This document shows positions 10,771 to 22,479 of a stretch of DNA of 64,000 nt, in pieces. The first letter of the stretch is position 1. Every line of letters begins with the position of its first letter. A program made the translations under genes and the position numbers. Below the pieces are notes generated by a model. It saw nothing but the letters and a program-made list of their open reading frames with translations, was not told the origin of the DNA and did no database searches. The DNA comes from Sinonovacula constricta (lineage: Eukaryota > Mollusca > Bivalvia > Cardiida > Solecurtidae): NCBI GenBank assembly GCA_007844125.1, contig CM017563.1, forward strand, positions 22,201,609-22,265,608, in the 5' to 3' direction.

Positions 10771-13375
10771 GCAGGTGGCTGTACCTGAGCCAGACACAAC
10801 AATAAAACAAATAAAATATTATATAATGAAACATGCAAAACAAACTACCTTTGAAATAGACGAATATATATTTTTGCGCTTTTCAAATAATAATTCCTGG
10901 CATGTGGCTATAGTAGTTTCGTTTAATTACCACACAATAATATCACGAAATGATCATGTAATTTCACAAAAGGACGTTAGGTTTGAGCCAACATAACTAT
11001 TTACATAGAGTTTCTCATATTTGAAATCATGGGCTGGTATGGAATCAAGGCAAACAAACCACCCGTGAAACTATAGTAGGTTTTAAATTCATTATCATAC
11101 GAACAAATACCTTCGTGAAATTAAGAAGCATCTACAAATGCAACAGGGAAGGTCATAATAAAACACTTTTACACTTATCGTGGTGGACAGTTCGTTGCAA
11201 GTGCAAAATCTTCATTTGCATAGAGTTGATCCCCGTGTAAAACCAATATGCATTTATGGGAAATGAAAAATGGCCAGTTGAGCGGAATAGCCGCAATTAC
11301 AGACCACGCATCAATAATGGAACAACTACAGTAAAACGTTGGATTACGTGGAATGAGTGACATTCATCCTGGGAGTGAGAAAAGTATTCCATTTTGATGG
11401 TGTTTTCTTTTCATCCAAAATACGCGGTTTTGACTTACATTTTTCTTGAATTACAATAAGCCTGAAACTTACATATGGATATTTGTTATGACAAGAAGTT
11501 TAATCTTTTAAAAAAACAAAACAAAAGAAAAAGTACTATACTTAAATGTTCATGTCATTGCTTGCAAACGCTGGATGTATGATAGAAATAGACTCGTCCT
11601 TAATAATTGTAAAGTACACATTTTCTATTGCACAACATGTCATATTGCAAATTGGAATAGATCAATGAAAAAGGTTTGTGTAATAGTATGTTATTTACAT
11701 AATAACATTACCCTCATACCGATGTAGGAGGTAAAATTACATTGATAAGTGAAAACGTAGATCGTCGTCAAAAATGGCTAATACAAATTGCAGATACGCA
11801 GAAATAATGGTGATAATTTCAGTAAAACACTGGTTTACGTCGAACCAGGAATTTTTGTTCTAAAGATTCGATGATAATTCGCTAGCAAGAAATATTATTG
11901 CTGTGCGATATGCACGGCGCTACAGAGATCATGCACTTAATGCAAAGGAATTAATGGGGTGGGTTTAAGGTCTCATTCCTACTGTAACCATTTCGTTCAG
12001 GACTCATATATTCTTAACATTCGATGCCGACGAATATTAATAAAATCAATCAGTTATTATTGATATTTTCTGAAGTTAATTGTTTGGTCTTGCCTGCTAT
12101 TGTTTTACACAGTACTGTTATCCTCCACATACTCCGTTCGTCTCTCCTACAAAATCACTAACCAAGTTATTGTCAAACAAATGTGAATTCCTGTTATTGG
12201 CTGTTTTATCAGTCATGTTTTCATAGAGATATATACTCTCAAGAGATGCAAAGGAAGAGCACAGACTTATATTATGAGCTATACTGTAATTATTCAAGCC
12301 CTTAAAATCAATATATATGTTTTGATTTGTAGTGTACTGTCTTTAGTTTTGAAATTCATATATTTTAAGAATATGTTCACCAAAAGACAGTTTTTTGTAA
12401 TGTCTTGGAATAACATATAACTGTATAAATGATTTTACTTAGCATTATATCTGGTAAATAAACATGATATATTATATTAATATTATCTGTTATCAATTAT
12501 TTATCTATTTTCAAAGATGTTTGCCAAGCAACAACTGTTCCATTGTTTTATATAGCGTACACAAATGTCCTTGAAACACATTTACCATCAATGTATCAAT
12601 AATGTGAAGCGGAAATGTCACAGTAATATACACTTTTTTGTACATATTAAAAATGTTTTACAAAAAGGCACCAGAAGATGTTGCTATTTGTCACGTGAAT
12701 CTTATTTCGAGTGAAATTGATAATCCAATTTCGTGCAATCACAAATAGTGCAACATATGGGACTACTCCAAATGTCTTTATCCGAGATTTGTCTGCACGT
12801 TACGGTCTTTTTCCTTTTTCTTCCAATTAATGTACCAAATAGTTACTCAGGCGGAATATCAAATACATTTTACGATTTAAATGGAGTTGTACACTGTAAA
12901 AGAAATAAGAACACAAGAAAAAAACTACGAAGAACAGGGGCTAATTTAAAGCCAGCAGACCACAAAATATTGTCACTTTAAACTATTATTATGAGCAGGG
13001 TCTTGCAAGACAATCCTACCTCTGCTGTCTTTTTAGGTCCTTTTGATTTTTCACAAAGTTTCGGATTCTATTTAGTATACTTGACTAACACTCTTTAGGT
13101 CAACAATGTAAAACATATTTTCCAAATTGAGTGTACTTTAACTTCTTGTTCATTTAGACATGACTAATAAGAAATATACTATTCTTGTTTGAAAAACGTT
13201 TCAATAAACATACAAAAGAATACATGACTTGATGTAGATTTATGTTAAAGTGATTTTTAAACCTCACAATACGTTTATATAAGAAATACCAATTATAATA
13301 ATCCAATAGCATGTGATTCAGGTTTAAGGTCGATTAAATAATGGTAATTATTAATGATAAGAAATGTTGAGGATA

Positions 13376-13431
13376 GTTTGTCTATTGGGTTTATTGTCCC
13401 ACCAACAGTATTTCAGTTATTTTGAGGCCTG
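13376..13431 (-). mobile_element. SINE family S2, 3' fragment
   Basis: Matches the tail region of the full SINE at 30,624-30,949 (TATTGGGTTTATTGTCCC, then ACCAACAGTATTTCAGTTAT). The head is missing. C2 lacks it at the equivalent position near 29,830. Confidence 0.65.
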
Positions 13432-13803
13432 CTATGCTAGGAAGCTAACTACATGCACAAAACATAGACCGAAAATCTATTATAAAAAAGCAGATTTACA
13501 ATTCACTAAATTCGAAAAACTAATGTCTATGTTTGACACTTTAGTCTTGATATTATATTGATCACACGTTTAAAAAATGGTTGATTTTATGTGTCGAGTG
13601 TTAGCATAAGATAGGCAGTATCTTACGAATGTTGAATAAAAAATAAATCAAATAAAGCAAGAAAAGATAGTGTTATCATAAAAATGTGAATAAATTTAAT
13701 TGAAATTTGAAGATTATTAAAGTATTTGCATAAATAACTGTCCAGATCAGACATTGTGCTTTCAAAGTTTGTGTACTATATACGCGAGGAACGTTTGATT
13801 CTA

Positions 13804-14040
13804 AGGGACGCCCTTGGTATAGTATTAGAGCCGCTGATTTAAAAACTCTTCTGACTGCTTAGCCTCCCACCGCGTGGGTTCGGGGCGAAGAATTAATGTG
13901 GGAAGGTCTTCCAGCAAACCTTCGATGCCTCGCTGGTTTTGCCAAGACACTTGTCTGGGGTTTCCCTCTACCACAAACATATATACGTCGCTATAATGAT
14001 CATAATTTGTCGCTGCGATGTATCTCAAAAATAAAAAAAA
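13804..14040 (+). mobile_element. tRNA-derived SINE S1, diverged copy in C1
   Basis: Shares the CTGCTTAGCCTCCCACCGCG part of the head, the GGAAGGTCTTCCAGC body and the 3' end GTCGCTATAATGATCATAAT with 5,160-5,400. C2 has no equivalent between about 29,940 and 30,060, so the insertion happened in C1 after the C1/C2 split, or was lost from C2. Confidence 0.7.
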
Positions 14041-14214
14041 CAAACATCAGAATATGAAGTAAGTTCATGTAGTAAATGAGAAAAGGGCATAGGAAAGAGC
14101 ACTTTTACTTTTAATTAAAACTACATTCCCGTCCCATTTTTAGTTTAAATATTTTTAAAGTCGATTAAGAAACAAGTTATTTCAGGTTATATTAATCCAT
14201 CTCGAATGGCCACT

Positions 14215-14365
14215 TCCTAAGTAGAACCAGTGCTCAGGTACATAGAGCAGTGTGCAGTCACTTATCTTGCTTAAGGACTCACATAAGTTTCGGGGTTCGA
14301 AGCAGGGACTATCCGATTAGGAGTCAAATGTTTTAACCACTAGAGTACGAACGGCCACGGTAACT
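14215..14365 (-). repeat. tRNA-like repeat S3 in C1
   Basis: On the minus strand a B-box-like GCTTCGAACCCC and, upstream of it, a TCTAGTGGTTAAAAC A-box-like stretch resemble a degenerate tRNA-derived head. The same element at 30,085-30,240 in C2 shows it was present before the C duplication. Confidence 0.5.
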
Positions 14366-15032
14366 TTTTTCTAAATCTTATCTAACATTTTATATCAATC
14401 AACACGCCATTTGCTACTAAATGATAATCATATTTTGAAATATTTTGGATGCAATCAAGCACTTGTTAATATACTGTCTAATATGTAAAATGCTTAAATA
14501 ACTTTTGGAAAAAATCTGATAAGTGACATAGGAAGCAAGTCATGATTCATATTGAAAAAATGACAATACCAGTAAAATTTAATGACATCTGAACATCACA
14601 AAAATATCATGTATCTCCCTTTAGAAATAAAAAAAACAACACTTCGACATTGAACTGCTATAATTGTTTAAATAATACATAAAGTTACGTTTAAACTAAA
14701 TTAGTTGTGTCATTAATCATGGAAGCTAAGCACTTTGGCGTAAAATGAATGGACATCGAAAGACGGTGCCGAGAAATATTAAATTGATTTATAGTTTATA
14801 TGGTTAACAATTTACAAATACAAGTTGTTCCAATTAAGTGTGGTTTTATTTTGAATGTATCTCTTCATTTGTTGGGGTTGCATAATATCTTTTGTTTCAA
14901 TCAAAGTCGTCTGCTTGTCTGGTAAAAGATTCAATGCAAAACATTACAACCGTTATTGACTAAATGAGACTTTTGCAAGGGGGCTGCTTTTAATATAAGT
15001 CGGCTATATGTCTAGTTAAGGTTTATTGCAAA

Positions 15033-15120
15033 ATGTACTGCAATTTCTTATTGGCAAGTATTTGTATAAGTTTCATTTGCTTTAACGGTGTTCGCATTTC
15101 AATAAGAAACTTTTCATTCG
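15033..15120 (+). CDS. Candidate first exon with signal-peptide-like sequence
   Basis: The ATG at 15,033 opens 29 codons beginning MYCNFLLASICISFICF, a hydrophobic N-terminus of signal-peptide type, and ends one base into a codon at a donor, TTCG|GTAAGA. In the older duplicate the ATG (31,136) and a donor at the same place (TTCG|GTGAGA, 31,218) are conserved, but the second codon is TAA and there are length changes, so that copy would be dead. No downstream exon could be joined with confidence. Hydrophobic frames are common in AT-rich DNA, so the conserved donor is the main support. Confidence 0.17.
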
Positions 15121-15562
15121 GTAAGAACTTATGTGTCATTGTCACTAAAGCCGTGACAGATGTCGTATTAAAAAGGCAGATGTTTGATCAATCAGATATA
15201 AATGCTCACGGACAAAGAATGAACAATACTTATCCTCATTCCATTTGAATTGTTTACATTATTTAAAAAATGAATCACATACGTTGTCTTATATAAAGGT
15301 TGATTTCTTATGTTCTGGCAAGTAGATTTGCTAAAATCACGTTTCTGATAATGTGATTGGTGACAATGACAAAAGGGAAATAAGAAATGTTGCTACAATA
15401 TTCACTACAAATATATAAATTTGACTTATCTGTGAACAATTTAATGCATAATATTTTTCTAAAATGATGGCGAGTATTTAGTAGACAGAAACACACCAAG
15501 TTATAAATGTTTGTGCATGGCATACTATTCATATTGGTTATCCCTTAGCTGAGAAAATGATA

Positions 15563-16103
15563 AGAAGTTGTTTTCGGTAGAGTGTCAGCTCCAGGAGGCC
15601 CCTGGTTCGATCTTGGTTCGCGACATACCAATGTCGTTAAAATAGTAGTGCTATAATGCCCCTGCTAACGCTCAAGCAAGTATAAGAAAAATTCCACGGC
15701 AAGTTGCCCCGGTGTCAGGATAATGTGTTTGGGATGGTATCGTGCCAGGAGTTCACAGCATACAATACACAATGAAGGCAGCACTATGACCAGTATTCTT
15801 AAACTATTCTTAAGTAAGAATTGCTCGAGTCATGGATTTCAATCCACAGTATGTTATGTATTTATCTATATGTCTGTATTTTGCTTGGTTCTTTAACTTT
15901 GCTACGTTGAGATTGAAATCACATCGAAACTCTTTAAATAAGCTTATTTTGATTGGTATGAACATTGCGACTTGGGCTTAAGACATGACTTAGGCTTAAA
16001 ATGGTTGGTGAATACCGGCCATAATCCGCTGCAAGGGAAGACCGTGTCCAGATAACTGCAATACTGTTGGTGGAACTTTAAACCCAATCAGCAAACAAAA
16101 TGC
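15563..16103 (+). mobile_element. SINE family S2, interrupted by a MITE
   Basis: The two parts, about 15,563-15,786 and 16,022-16,103, together align with the whole SINE at 30,624-30,949: tRNA-like head with CGGTAGAGTGTCAGCTCC, B box GGTTCGATC, a body with CCGGTGTCAGGATAATGTG, and a tail GGTGGAACTTTAAACCCAAT. The anticodon-loop part of the head is shortened. It is absent from C2 near 31,560, so it inserted into C1 after the C duplication or was lost from C2. Confidence 0.85.
15787..16021. mobile_element. 235-bp MITE inserted at TA inside the S2 SINE
   Basis: The element begins TGACCAGTATTC and ends GAATACCGGCCA, imperfect inverted termini (10 of 12 positions pair). It is flanked by TA on both sides (15,785-15,786 and 16,022-16,023). 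Removing it with one TA restores the SINE sequence seen at 30,624-30,949 (GCACTAT...). A TA duplication with short inverted termini fits a non-autonomous Tc1/mariner-type element. It has no coding capacity, and I found no second copy in the window. Confidence 0.8.
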
Positions 16104-17170
16104 AAAAGCAAGTACAATCTGCAAATGTCCGAGTATTCCAACGAACAATCTCGATGAATGCTAGATTGCTTCACCATTTTTTATTTACATTATTATCATC
16201 CTTGTCATGATTTAATTTGATTTATTTTAGTCATCTCTAAAATTCTTGCGTCCTGCCGGCCAAGACGCACAATAACCTTTTGATTCAGATAGCAATTATG
16301 CGTATATTTGTTTAATATAATGAATTAGTAACGAAGGTCATTCATCTAATATCTTGTTTGTCTCCTATGATCTTCAGCAAATCTAAAGATGTTGCTGGAA
16401 AATATCCAGATCAAGCTAAAAGTTGTGGAATGAGTTTTTATTTTTTTATTCATCACATAATAAATGTTGACCGAACAGTTTGCAAAAAAGTGTCACATTC
16501 AAATCTAATTTGATTGCACGGTTATATTTTATGTTGTTCATTTTAATGTCTATCGTTTTGAGTTATGTTTTCGTAACGATACATTCAAATTTTATTATGA
16601 GAAAATTTTCCTTCTTTTCTGTATTTTTTTCTTAATTAAGGTCGTCTTGAATCTGCCGATAGCAGTCTCTTTTGTACGCCACATTCATATTATAATGATT
16701 CCCCATATTCGTTTAGCCTCAAGTTACGACGTATATTAAGCAATCAAGCGGACAGGATCTAAAAAATATACAAAATTCTGCCTAGTAGTATTTGCTTATA
16801 AATAGAAAACATCACTTTTATTCAATCAAATCTTTAGACCACATTTGGTTTTATGTAAGCTGCTTTTGTCTTTTTTGAAAGTTATTTAAACTATTTAAAT
16901 AGCCTGCAAATTCCACATAGGTTTTTATTTTTTCCTTAATGAGCATTCCGGACTTTTACTTAAATCCGCATTAATTTCAAGATGCATTATTAATGTTTTC
17001 TATGAATGCACGCAATAAAGTAAATTTAATGTGAACCATAGTGGACAGTATGCAGTGTACTTACCAAAAAAGAGTTGTTATGTGTTGTCAATATGCAAAA
17101 TTTACAAAACGGAAATGGATACGACTCAAATTAAGCATACAATCTTAGATTGAAATAGCAAAATGTTATC

Positions 17171-17323
17171 ATGGCCAGACCGTACCAACGAAAGAGGATA
17201 TTTACTGAGCTTCGAGACTCAAAAGGAATTACAATAAACCATTTCCAAGAAATAAGTAAAGAGGCAGATAAATTTCTTCAAGTTAATAATCAGCAGTTAG
17301 CTGCTGTATTAAAGGCAAACTAA
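17171..17323 (+). CDS. 50-codon open frame in C1, broken in C2
   Basis: The ATG at 17,171 reads MARPYQRKRIFTELRD and ends with QQLAAVLKAN and TAA; it is basic then polar, with no hydrophobic segment. A stop lies just upstream in frame. The homologous stretch of C2 (about 32,710-32,860) has the ATG displaced and several stops. Nothing beyond openness supports it, and no family is recognised. Confidence 0.12.
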   Translation: MARPYQRKRIFTELRDSKGITINHFQEISKEADKFLQVNNQQLAAVLKAN

Positions 17324-18110
17324 AATCGACTGTTATTTTCAATTTTCAACTTGTTTTCCTGTGTGTATTGTTTCTTTCTGATCGAGTAGAAAGTACATTA
17401 TTTGAAGCAATTACGGGTAACCAATGAAACAGATAAACGATAAAAGGTTTGAATAGGGTTTTTAATTTTTAGAAGGGTTTGCCAAGTTTTACTTAGCATT
17501 ATTTCGCAATCATTAGTTGAAACAACTAAACGGCATCAAATTAATAGGATTTCACTTGATAAATAAAGCGACTGTATCACGTGTTTCTGTACGATGTCTT
17601 ATAGATAGCGAGATATGCATACTTTTTATAGTTGCAATAAGGCAAAAAGTCACATTAAACACATTTTCTAAATCATTCAAAATCAAAGGATGTCTGCTTA
17701 ATGTATTGTTCCACTGAAAATAAAGAAATATTATCACAAATTTTAGTGCATGGTATCGTCATTTCGTTATCTGTTATCCGAAATTATTGCATACACTCAA
17801 TACTGTACAAAACTATGTACCTATAACCACCAGAATGCCTTAAGTAAACGCACAGGTATCTCCATGATTTGCATAATACTCCAGATGCAATTTGTGGGGT
17901 TGTGAGAAAGTACGGTTTATGTTGATGCAAAACTGATAATTTGATCTCGCTTATTAAAGCTTCAGCCATGAATTGAGAGTGCAGAATACTAATTCAAAGT
18001 GTTGCTAAGAATATATTATAAATGTTAACGTAAGGATAATTCAATCTACACTACTAAACTATGCAATAAACAGACGTCTTAAATCATTTTTAGATGACTC
18101 TATTTCCTAG

Positions 18111-18262
18111 GAATTTTCATCCCTTTTGCGAAAGCTTTAGGCTTGAATAAAGCTGATATAGATGACTATGTTGTTCATATTCGGTTTGATGATGTCTACC
18201 ATGTAGTCAGATTAATGAGCCATTTTTATAAAACATTATCTAATAAGTACCACATCCATTAA
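18111..18262 (+). CDS. Candidate terminal exon, weak death-domain-like pattern
   Basis: An acceptor-like CTCTATTTCCTAG ends at 18,110. The following frame (two bases, then 49 codons and TAA at 18,260-18,262) contains FAKALGLNKADIDD, then VYHVVRLMSHFYK. The spacing of a hydrophobic-A-x-x-LGL-x-x-x-x-ID motif followed by an aliphatic helix resembles helices 2 to 6 of death domains (as in TNFR1 or FADD), but the usual tryptophan is missing and the similarity was judged only by eye. It lies in a part of C1 without a C2 counterpart. No upstream exon with a matching phase was identified, so a chance frame is quite possible. Confidence 0.15.
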
Positions 18263-18943
18263 CATTTCTTTCTCAAAAGCATACGACCCCCTTCTTCTTT
18301 ACATCAATAAATAAGAACGATAAAGTTAAACAAAGGGTTTTAATTATATTTGCTAATTTAATCTTAATTTCTGTTTAATGACAATCCTGACAAACGATGT
18401 CTTAATTCAGATATTGGAAAATATTAAATAAGGTTATCACCTTAATATTGTAACAATGAAAAGTGAATTTCAAGTGACAAAGGCAAAAGGAATTTTTTAT
18501 GAAGAAACAATTGACCAGCATCTTCCTGAATAACCAGCTCTTGTTTCAGATCTGTGTTTTTGTATCGCTGCAGTATACACGCATTGTAATATTTGTTGTA
18601 GACACATTGTAAAACAACTTCTTCTTAAGTTAAACCTTATGGAAGACATTCTCTTGCTATACACATCCGTATAGTTATATGCATTTTTTGTTCATTCACT
18701 ATGCAAACAAATAGATGCAACACAGGAAAACAGCAGTCCCAATTTTGTGTAAACTACTATTTATATCTCTAGTTTTGATTACTACATTTGTATACAATAA
18801 GACATTGTCTCATGCTCAAGTAAAACATATGAGCCATCACATAAGCCGTTTCATGGTTAATATGTAAGTAATCTACCACAAGCAATTGTTGACACAAGAG
18901 TAAAAAATACCAAAGTCAAGCAACCGTAGTCGAAAAATATAAA

Positions 18944-19130
18944 AGGTTCTTTGAGCATTGCAACACATATTAAAATTTGAAAGGCCTGGTACAACTGTAT
19001 TTACATGCCTGTATAAGTTACAACAATAATGTGACGAGGTTTAATTGACAACGTGCTGAAGAACAGAGTCTACTGTAATCCCGTAAGCTGATTGCCATCG
19101 GAGAGTCATGTAAGCAGGACATTTACCGAT
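18944..19130 (-). repeat. Interspersed repeat family R (C1)
   Basis: Begins with TTTGAGCATTGCAACACATAT, with the CACTGTATTTACATGCC region diverged. It is older looking than the 6,995 copy. A short second piece with CGCCTGGGAACGGTCAGTC lies at 19,412-19,480. Confidence 0.5.
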
Positions 19131-22100
19131 AGGATCTAATCAGATATACAGTTTATCATCAAGCAATAATGTAAAAGAAAGTCTAAAAAAGATGTCAGAT
19201 CAAAAGCTGTCGTGACTGTAACAATAAAAATCTGTCGTCAGATAATGATAGTAAAATATATGTAATTTCGATTATTTAATTTTTATTATTTTTATATTGT
19301 GTTTCTTTTTATTTTTGCCATATTTCTCTTACTGGTACAATACGTACTTTTGCGTCGTCTTTGATGTTTTGCATCAATGTTCTTCTTGTATAAATTAGGG
19401 TAAATTCAAATGATACCGCCTGGGAACGGTCAGTCGACAGAAGGGCCAACTCGATTACCCAACTTTACATGATTAAATTGGGAATACTATATTTCTTACA
19501 AATATTTGTCAACTGTCAGACTGAAAACGAGAGTGTTATAACAGGTAGTTTCGCAATACTTAGAATCAGGAAGTTTGCTAGAGATGTGAAGAAGCAATAT
19601 ATAATCTAAGATGTCAGAGAATGTTTTTGGTGTATTATCATGGTAGCGTTAATACAATGGTTTTTGAATAGAAATAATATTCTCTCTGAGAACATGCTTT
19701 ATTTGAACAAGAACAATGACGATATCTGACAGTTACATATTATTGTATTATAAAGGCAATAGTATATCTTGCAGAGTCCACGCTCACTTGATTCCTTAAA
19801 CATACATCAGCAAATGACATACATATGGCAGTAATATATATTCTCATTGTGCCTGAATTAACAGCATATGTAATCCCTCTTTATGAATTCCAGTTAAAGT
19901 AAGAATATACAAAAACAAACAACTATTATTTATGTGTTTAAATTAGACGTTGTCTAGTATTAATTACTAAACTTCAAATCTGCTTACGTTTACAATTAAA
20001 ATGCATGTGTTTTACTAAATTCTAAGCACACTTATCTAATATTGTTTGTTCTGAACAAGAATTATGGCCTATTTTCTTATCTCCTTATTTGTAATAGGGT
20101 TTTGTTTCGAACATTCATTGTGTAGGTATTGATCGATATGAAACCTAAACTTATGGACCGTTGAAAAGTTTAAAAAGGCATAGATATATCGATCACATTA
20201 CTCGTGCAGAAGTTAAAGATAAAAAAGACACAACGAAAAAAGGACATTAATAATCAATGCATTGGGGAAATTATGTGGGCATAAAGAAAAAGTATTAATA
20301 GACGTTAAACAAAGGAAATGCAGCATTATTTTTTTTCTGATATCGTAAGGTAAGTGCATGAAGTAATGTAGACGAATATCCACCCAATCGCTTAAAAAAG
20401 AATGTAACTCATAATATTGTTGCTAAAATTAGCATTCCTTTGAATGGGAATTCCGTCATTTTTGACCTGTGGACCGTCATACAGTATACTGTAATAGATA
20501 TAAATAGCAATAATTCAGTTTTAAATGATGCTTTTGATAAGGCTGATGCAAATGTTAAAGAACATAAGCTATTCTCAAAGGTGGTTTAGAAGACAATAGA
20601 CGTCGTGTAATAGACCTGGAATATATCAAGATAAAAACAACATATTAATGGAGTCTAACTGAAGTGAACTTTATTTTATAGAAGGAGTATTCTTTTCAAA
20701 TGCAGTTATTTCATTGCGATTTTTCAGTATTTTTACATCATGCATACCAGTTAAACTATCATTAATTTTATTGTTAGAAATAGAAACGCGTTGCAATATC
20801 ATCATCAGTCTAAGTAACTTCACCCTTCCTACGTAGGCTAGCATCATCTGTGGATATCTTTTATAACTATACTAAACAACAGTGAATGAGAATTTAACAT
20901 ATGCGCTTCTAAAATGTACAAATGCATTAACATCAAAGTATTTTCAGTGAACTACCTGCCGTTTTGCCATTTAAACAGTATATTGTGTATTAGTTATATG
21001 TCGCCGGCGTTACATACAGACTTTAGTTAGTTTCTAAAATGTACTATTTATACAGCACATTAAAAAGGTTATACAATTATTAACTAATTAAATTATTAAA
21101 AAAAATCTAATACCAATTCTACATCCATATTCAGATGACGCCAGTACAGATATCCATGAAAGCAATTTAGCTTTGCATCGCATATCTGGTAAGAATAAGT
21201 TTAGTCTCAATAGAACACAAACTAAAATTGAAAAGCCTTTGTTTATTCTTTGGTTTTCTCCAACACTTTAAGCCAATATACTGTGTAAAAGGATATTGGG
21301 TAAGCTTAACGCCGTAGACAATGTGGCTGTTATGAAAGCTAAATTATTTTGACCAGACATTTTGACGAAGCATTCTACAGGTTTTTTTGTTAAGAAGTCA
21401 ATGTACAGTCCTAGACAAAAAGAATATAAGAAATTAAAATTTCTAAGTTTATTACGCGTATGAACGGATTGTGTTGCCGACGAAAACTTAAACATGATGA
21501 TGTCTTTGTCATTTAAGAAGTAGTTACACACAAATTTAATTATACTACAATGAACGATATTCCAACAGTATTAACTCACCTCTATTAGAAAGGAAGAAAT
21601 GTATTAAATCTCAAATAGCAACGTCACACAGGAATGTTTTCTTAGGACAGTTAACGTTTGTTGTATTTTAGCTTGAAAAAATGCTTTATGTGATATAACG
21701 CAGAACATATCTACAGCGTCCGTTGTCAAATTCATACGACCTTGAAAACACTCGTGTGATATATATGGCGCAAGCAAACTCCTATACATTTTCGTACTTA
21801 ACAAATACACACTATTAATTTATCAGTAAAATATTATTCATACACGAGTTCAGGAATTTGGTAATAATGTCTGAATAAGGTTCTGTTTAACTTTTCCCCC
21901 TAAAATATTCATAAATTAAATTTATAAATCTTCGCATGTGCTTTCAAGTGGGCAGTAAGTTCAAAGTGAAGTATTTGTAGCTTCTTTAGCCGTTTAGTTT
22001 TATAGTTATCATTATGTAAGGCCTTAGTAAACAAAGCATAAGTCATTAATATATCAACGGTCATAGTTTAAATGCACTTTTATTAAAATGCCATTGCCAT

Positions 22101-22479
22101 AAAACACCATTAAATTTGTCCTCGGAGCCGAGACTGTAACCTAAATACGTAACCTTATCGTGATGCAAATATCTGCAGAGACCACGAAAAAGTAATTTTA
22201 AGAAACATTAGAAGTTAAGAATAAATAATGGGAAAACATATAACAGTACACATAATTACATAAAAGCAGTCCTAATGCTTCTGACGCACAGACTAGACAC
22301 TGAAAAAGTAAATTTAGCCAGTATCATGTCTAAAATCCGTTTTTTTATGTTAACATCCAATCTGTATGTCTCAAAATATTCCTTCGAACAGATAAACAAA
22401 TACTGCACGTGTTTCAACCGAAATGTACACTTGCTAAATATTTATGAATATAAATATATAATATATAAATTATAAAAAT

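Larger units (their letters stand above)
1..11311 (+). repeat. Segmental duplication, copy A (truncated by left window edge)
   Basis: This block is repeated in the same orientation at 53,363-64,000. Base 2 aligns with 53,365 and base 11,311 with 64,000, so the offset shrinks from about 53,363 to about 52,689 because copy B is net shorter. Over about 240 bases around 1,085-1,325 I counted about 11 differences, roughly 95% identity. Segments found in A but not in B are 2,378-3,448, 5,360-5,989, about 7,940-8,010, 10,117-10,136 and 10,405-10,770. The left boundary cannot be seen because the match is already running at base 2. Confidence 0.95.
17750..20690. other. C1-only stretch, no confirmed gene
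   Basis: The C1/C2 alignment is lost from about 17,750 to 20,690 (C2 has only about 0.9 kb between its flanks). Besides the death-domain-like frame and two copies of repeat family R (18,944 and 19,412), I see only AT-rich sequence and chance open frames. Confidence 0.5.

Noticed and set aside
11175..11363. Minus frame containing VLHGDQLYANEDFAL, similar in A, B and C2
   Set aside because: The peptide similarity follows from DNA similarity. Indels of 4 bases between copies shift the frame within the conserved part, and A, B and C2 stop in different places.
12733..12981. 82-codon frame with a signal-peptide-like start
   Set aside because: The C2 counterpart (about 28,630-28,860) is open only by changing frame twice, so the frame is not conserved. 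An acceptor-like site before TTACTCAGGCGG is shared, but that alone is not enough.
20362..20589. 76-codon frame without ATG (contains IPLNGNSVIFDLW)
   Set aside because: It looks protein-like, but frames of this length are common by chance here; there is no strong splice site and no C2 match.
21268..21531. Minus frame sharing SGQ..L.FI.ATLS.AL with 36,612-36,866
   Set aside because: Substitutions between C1 and C2 fall on all codon positions without bias, so the conserved peptide reflects DNA homology only.
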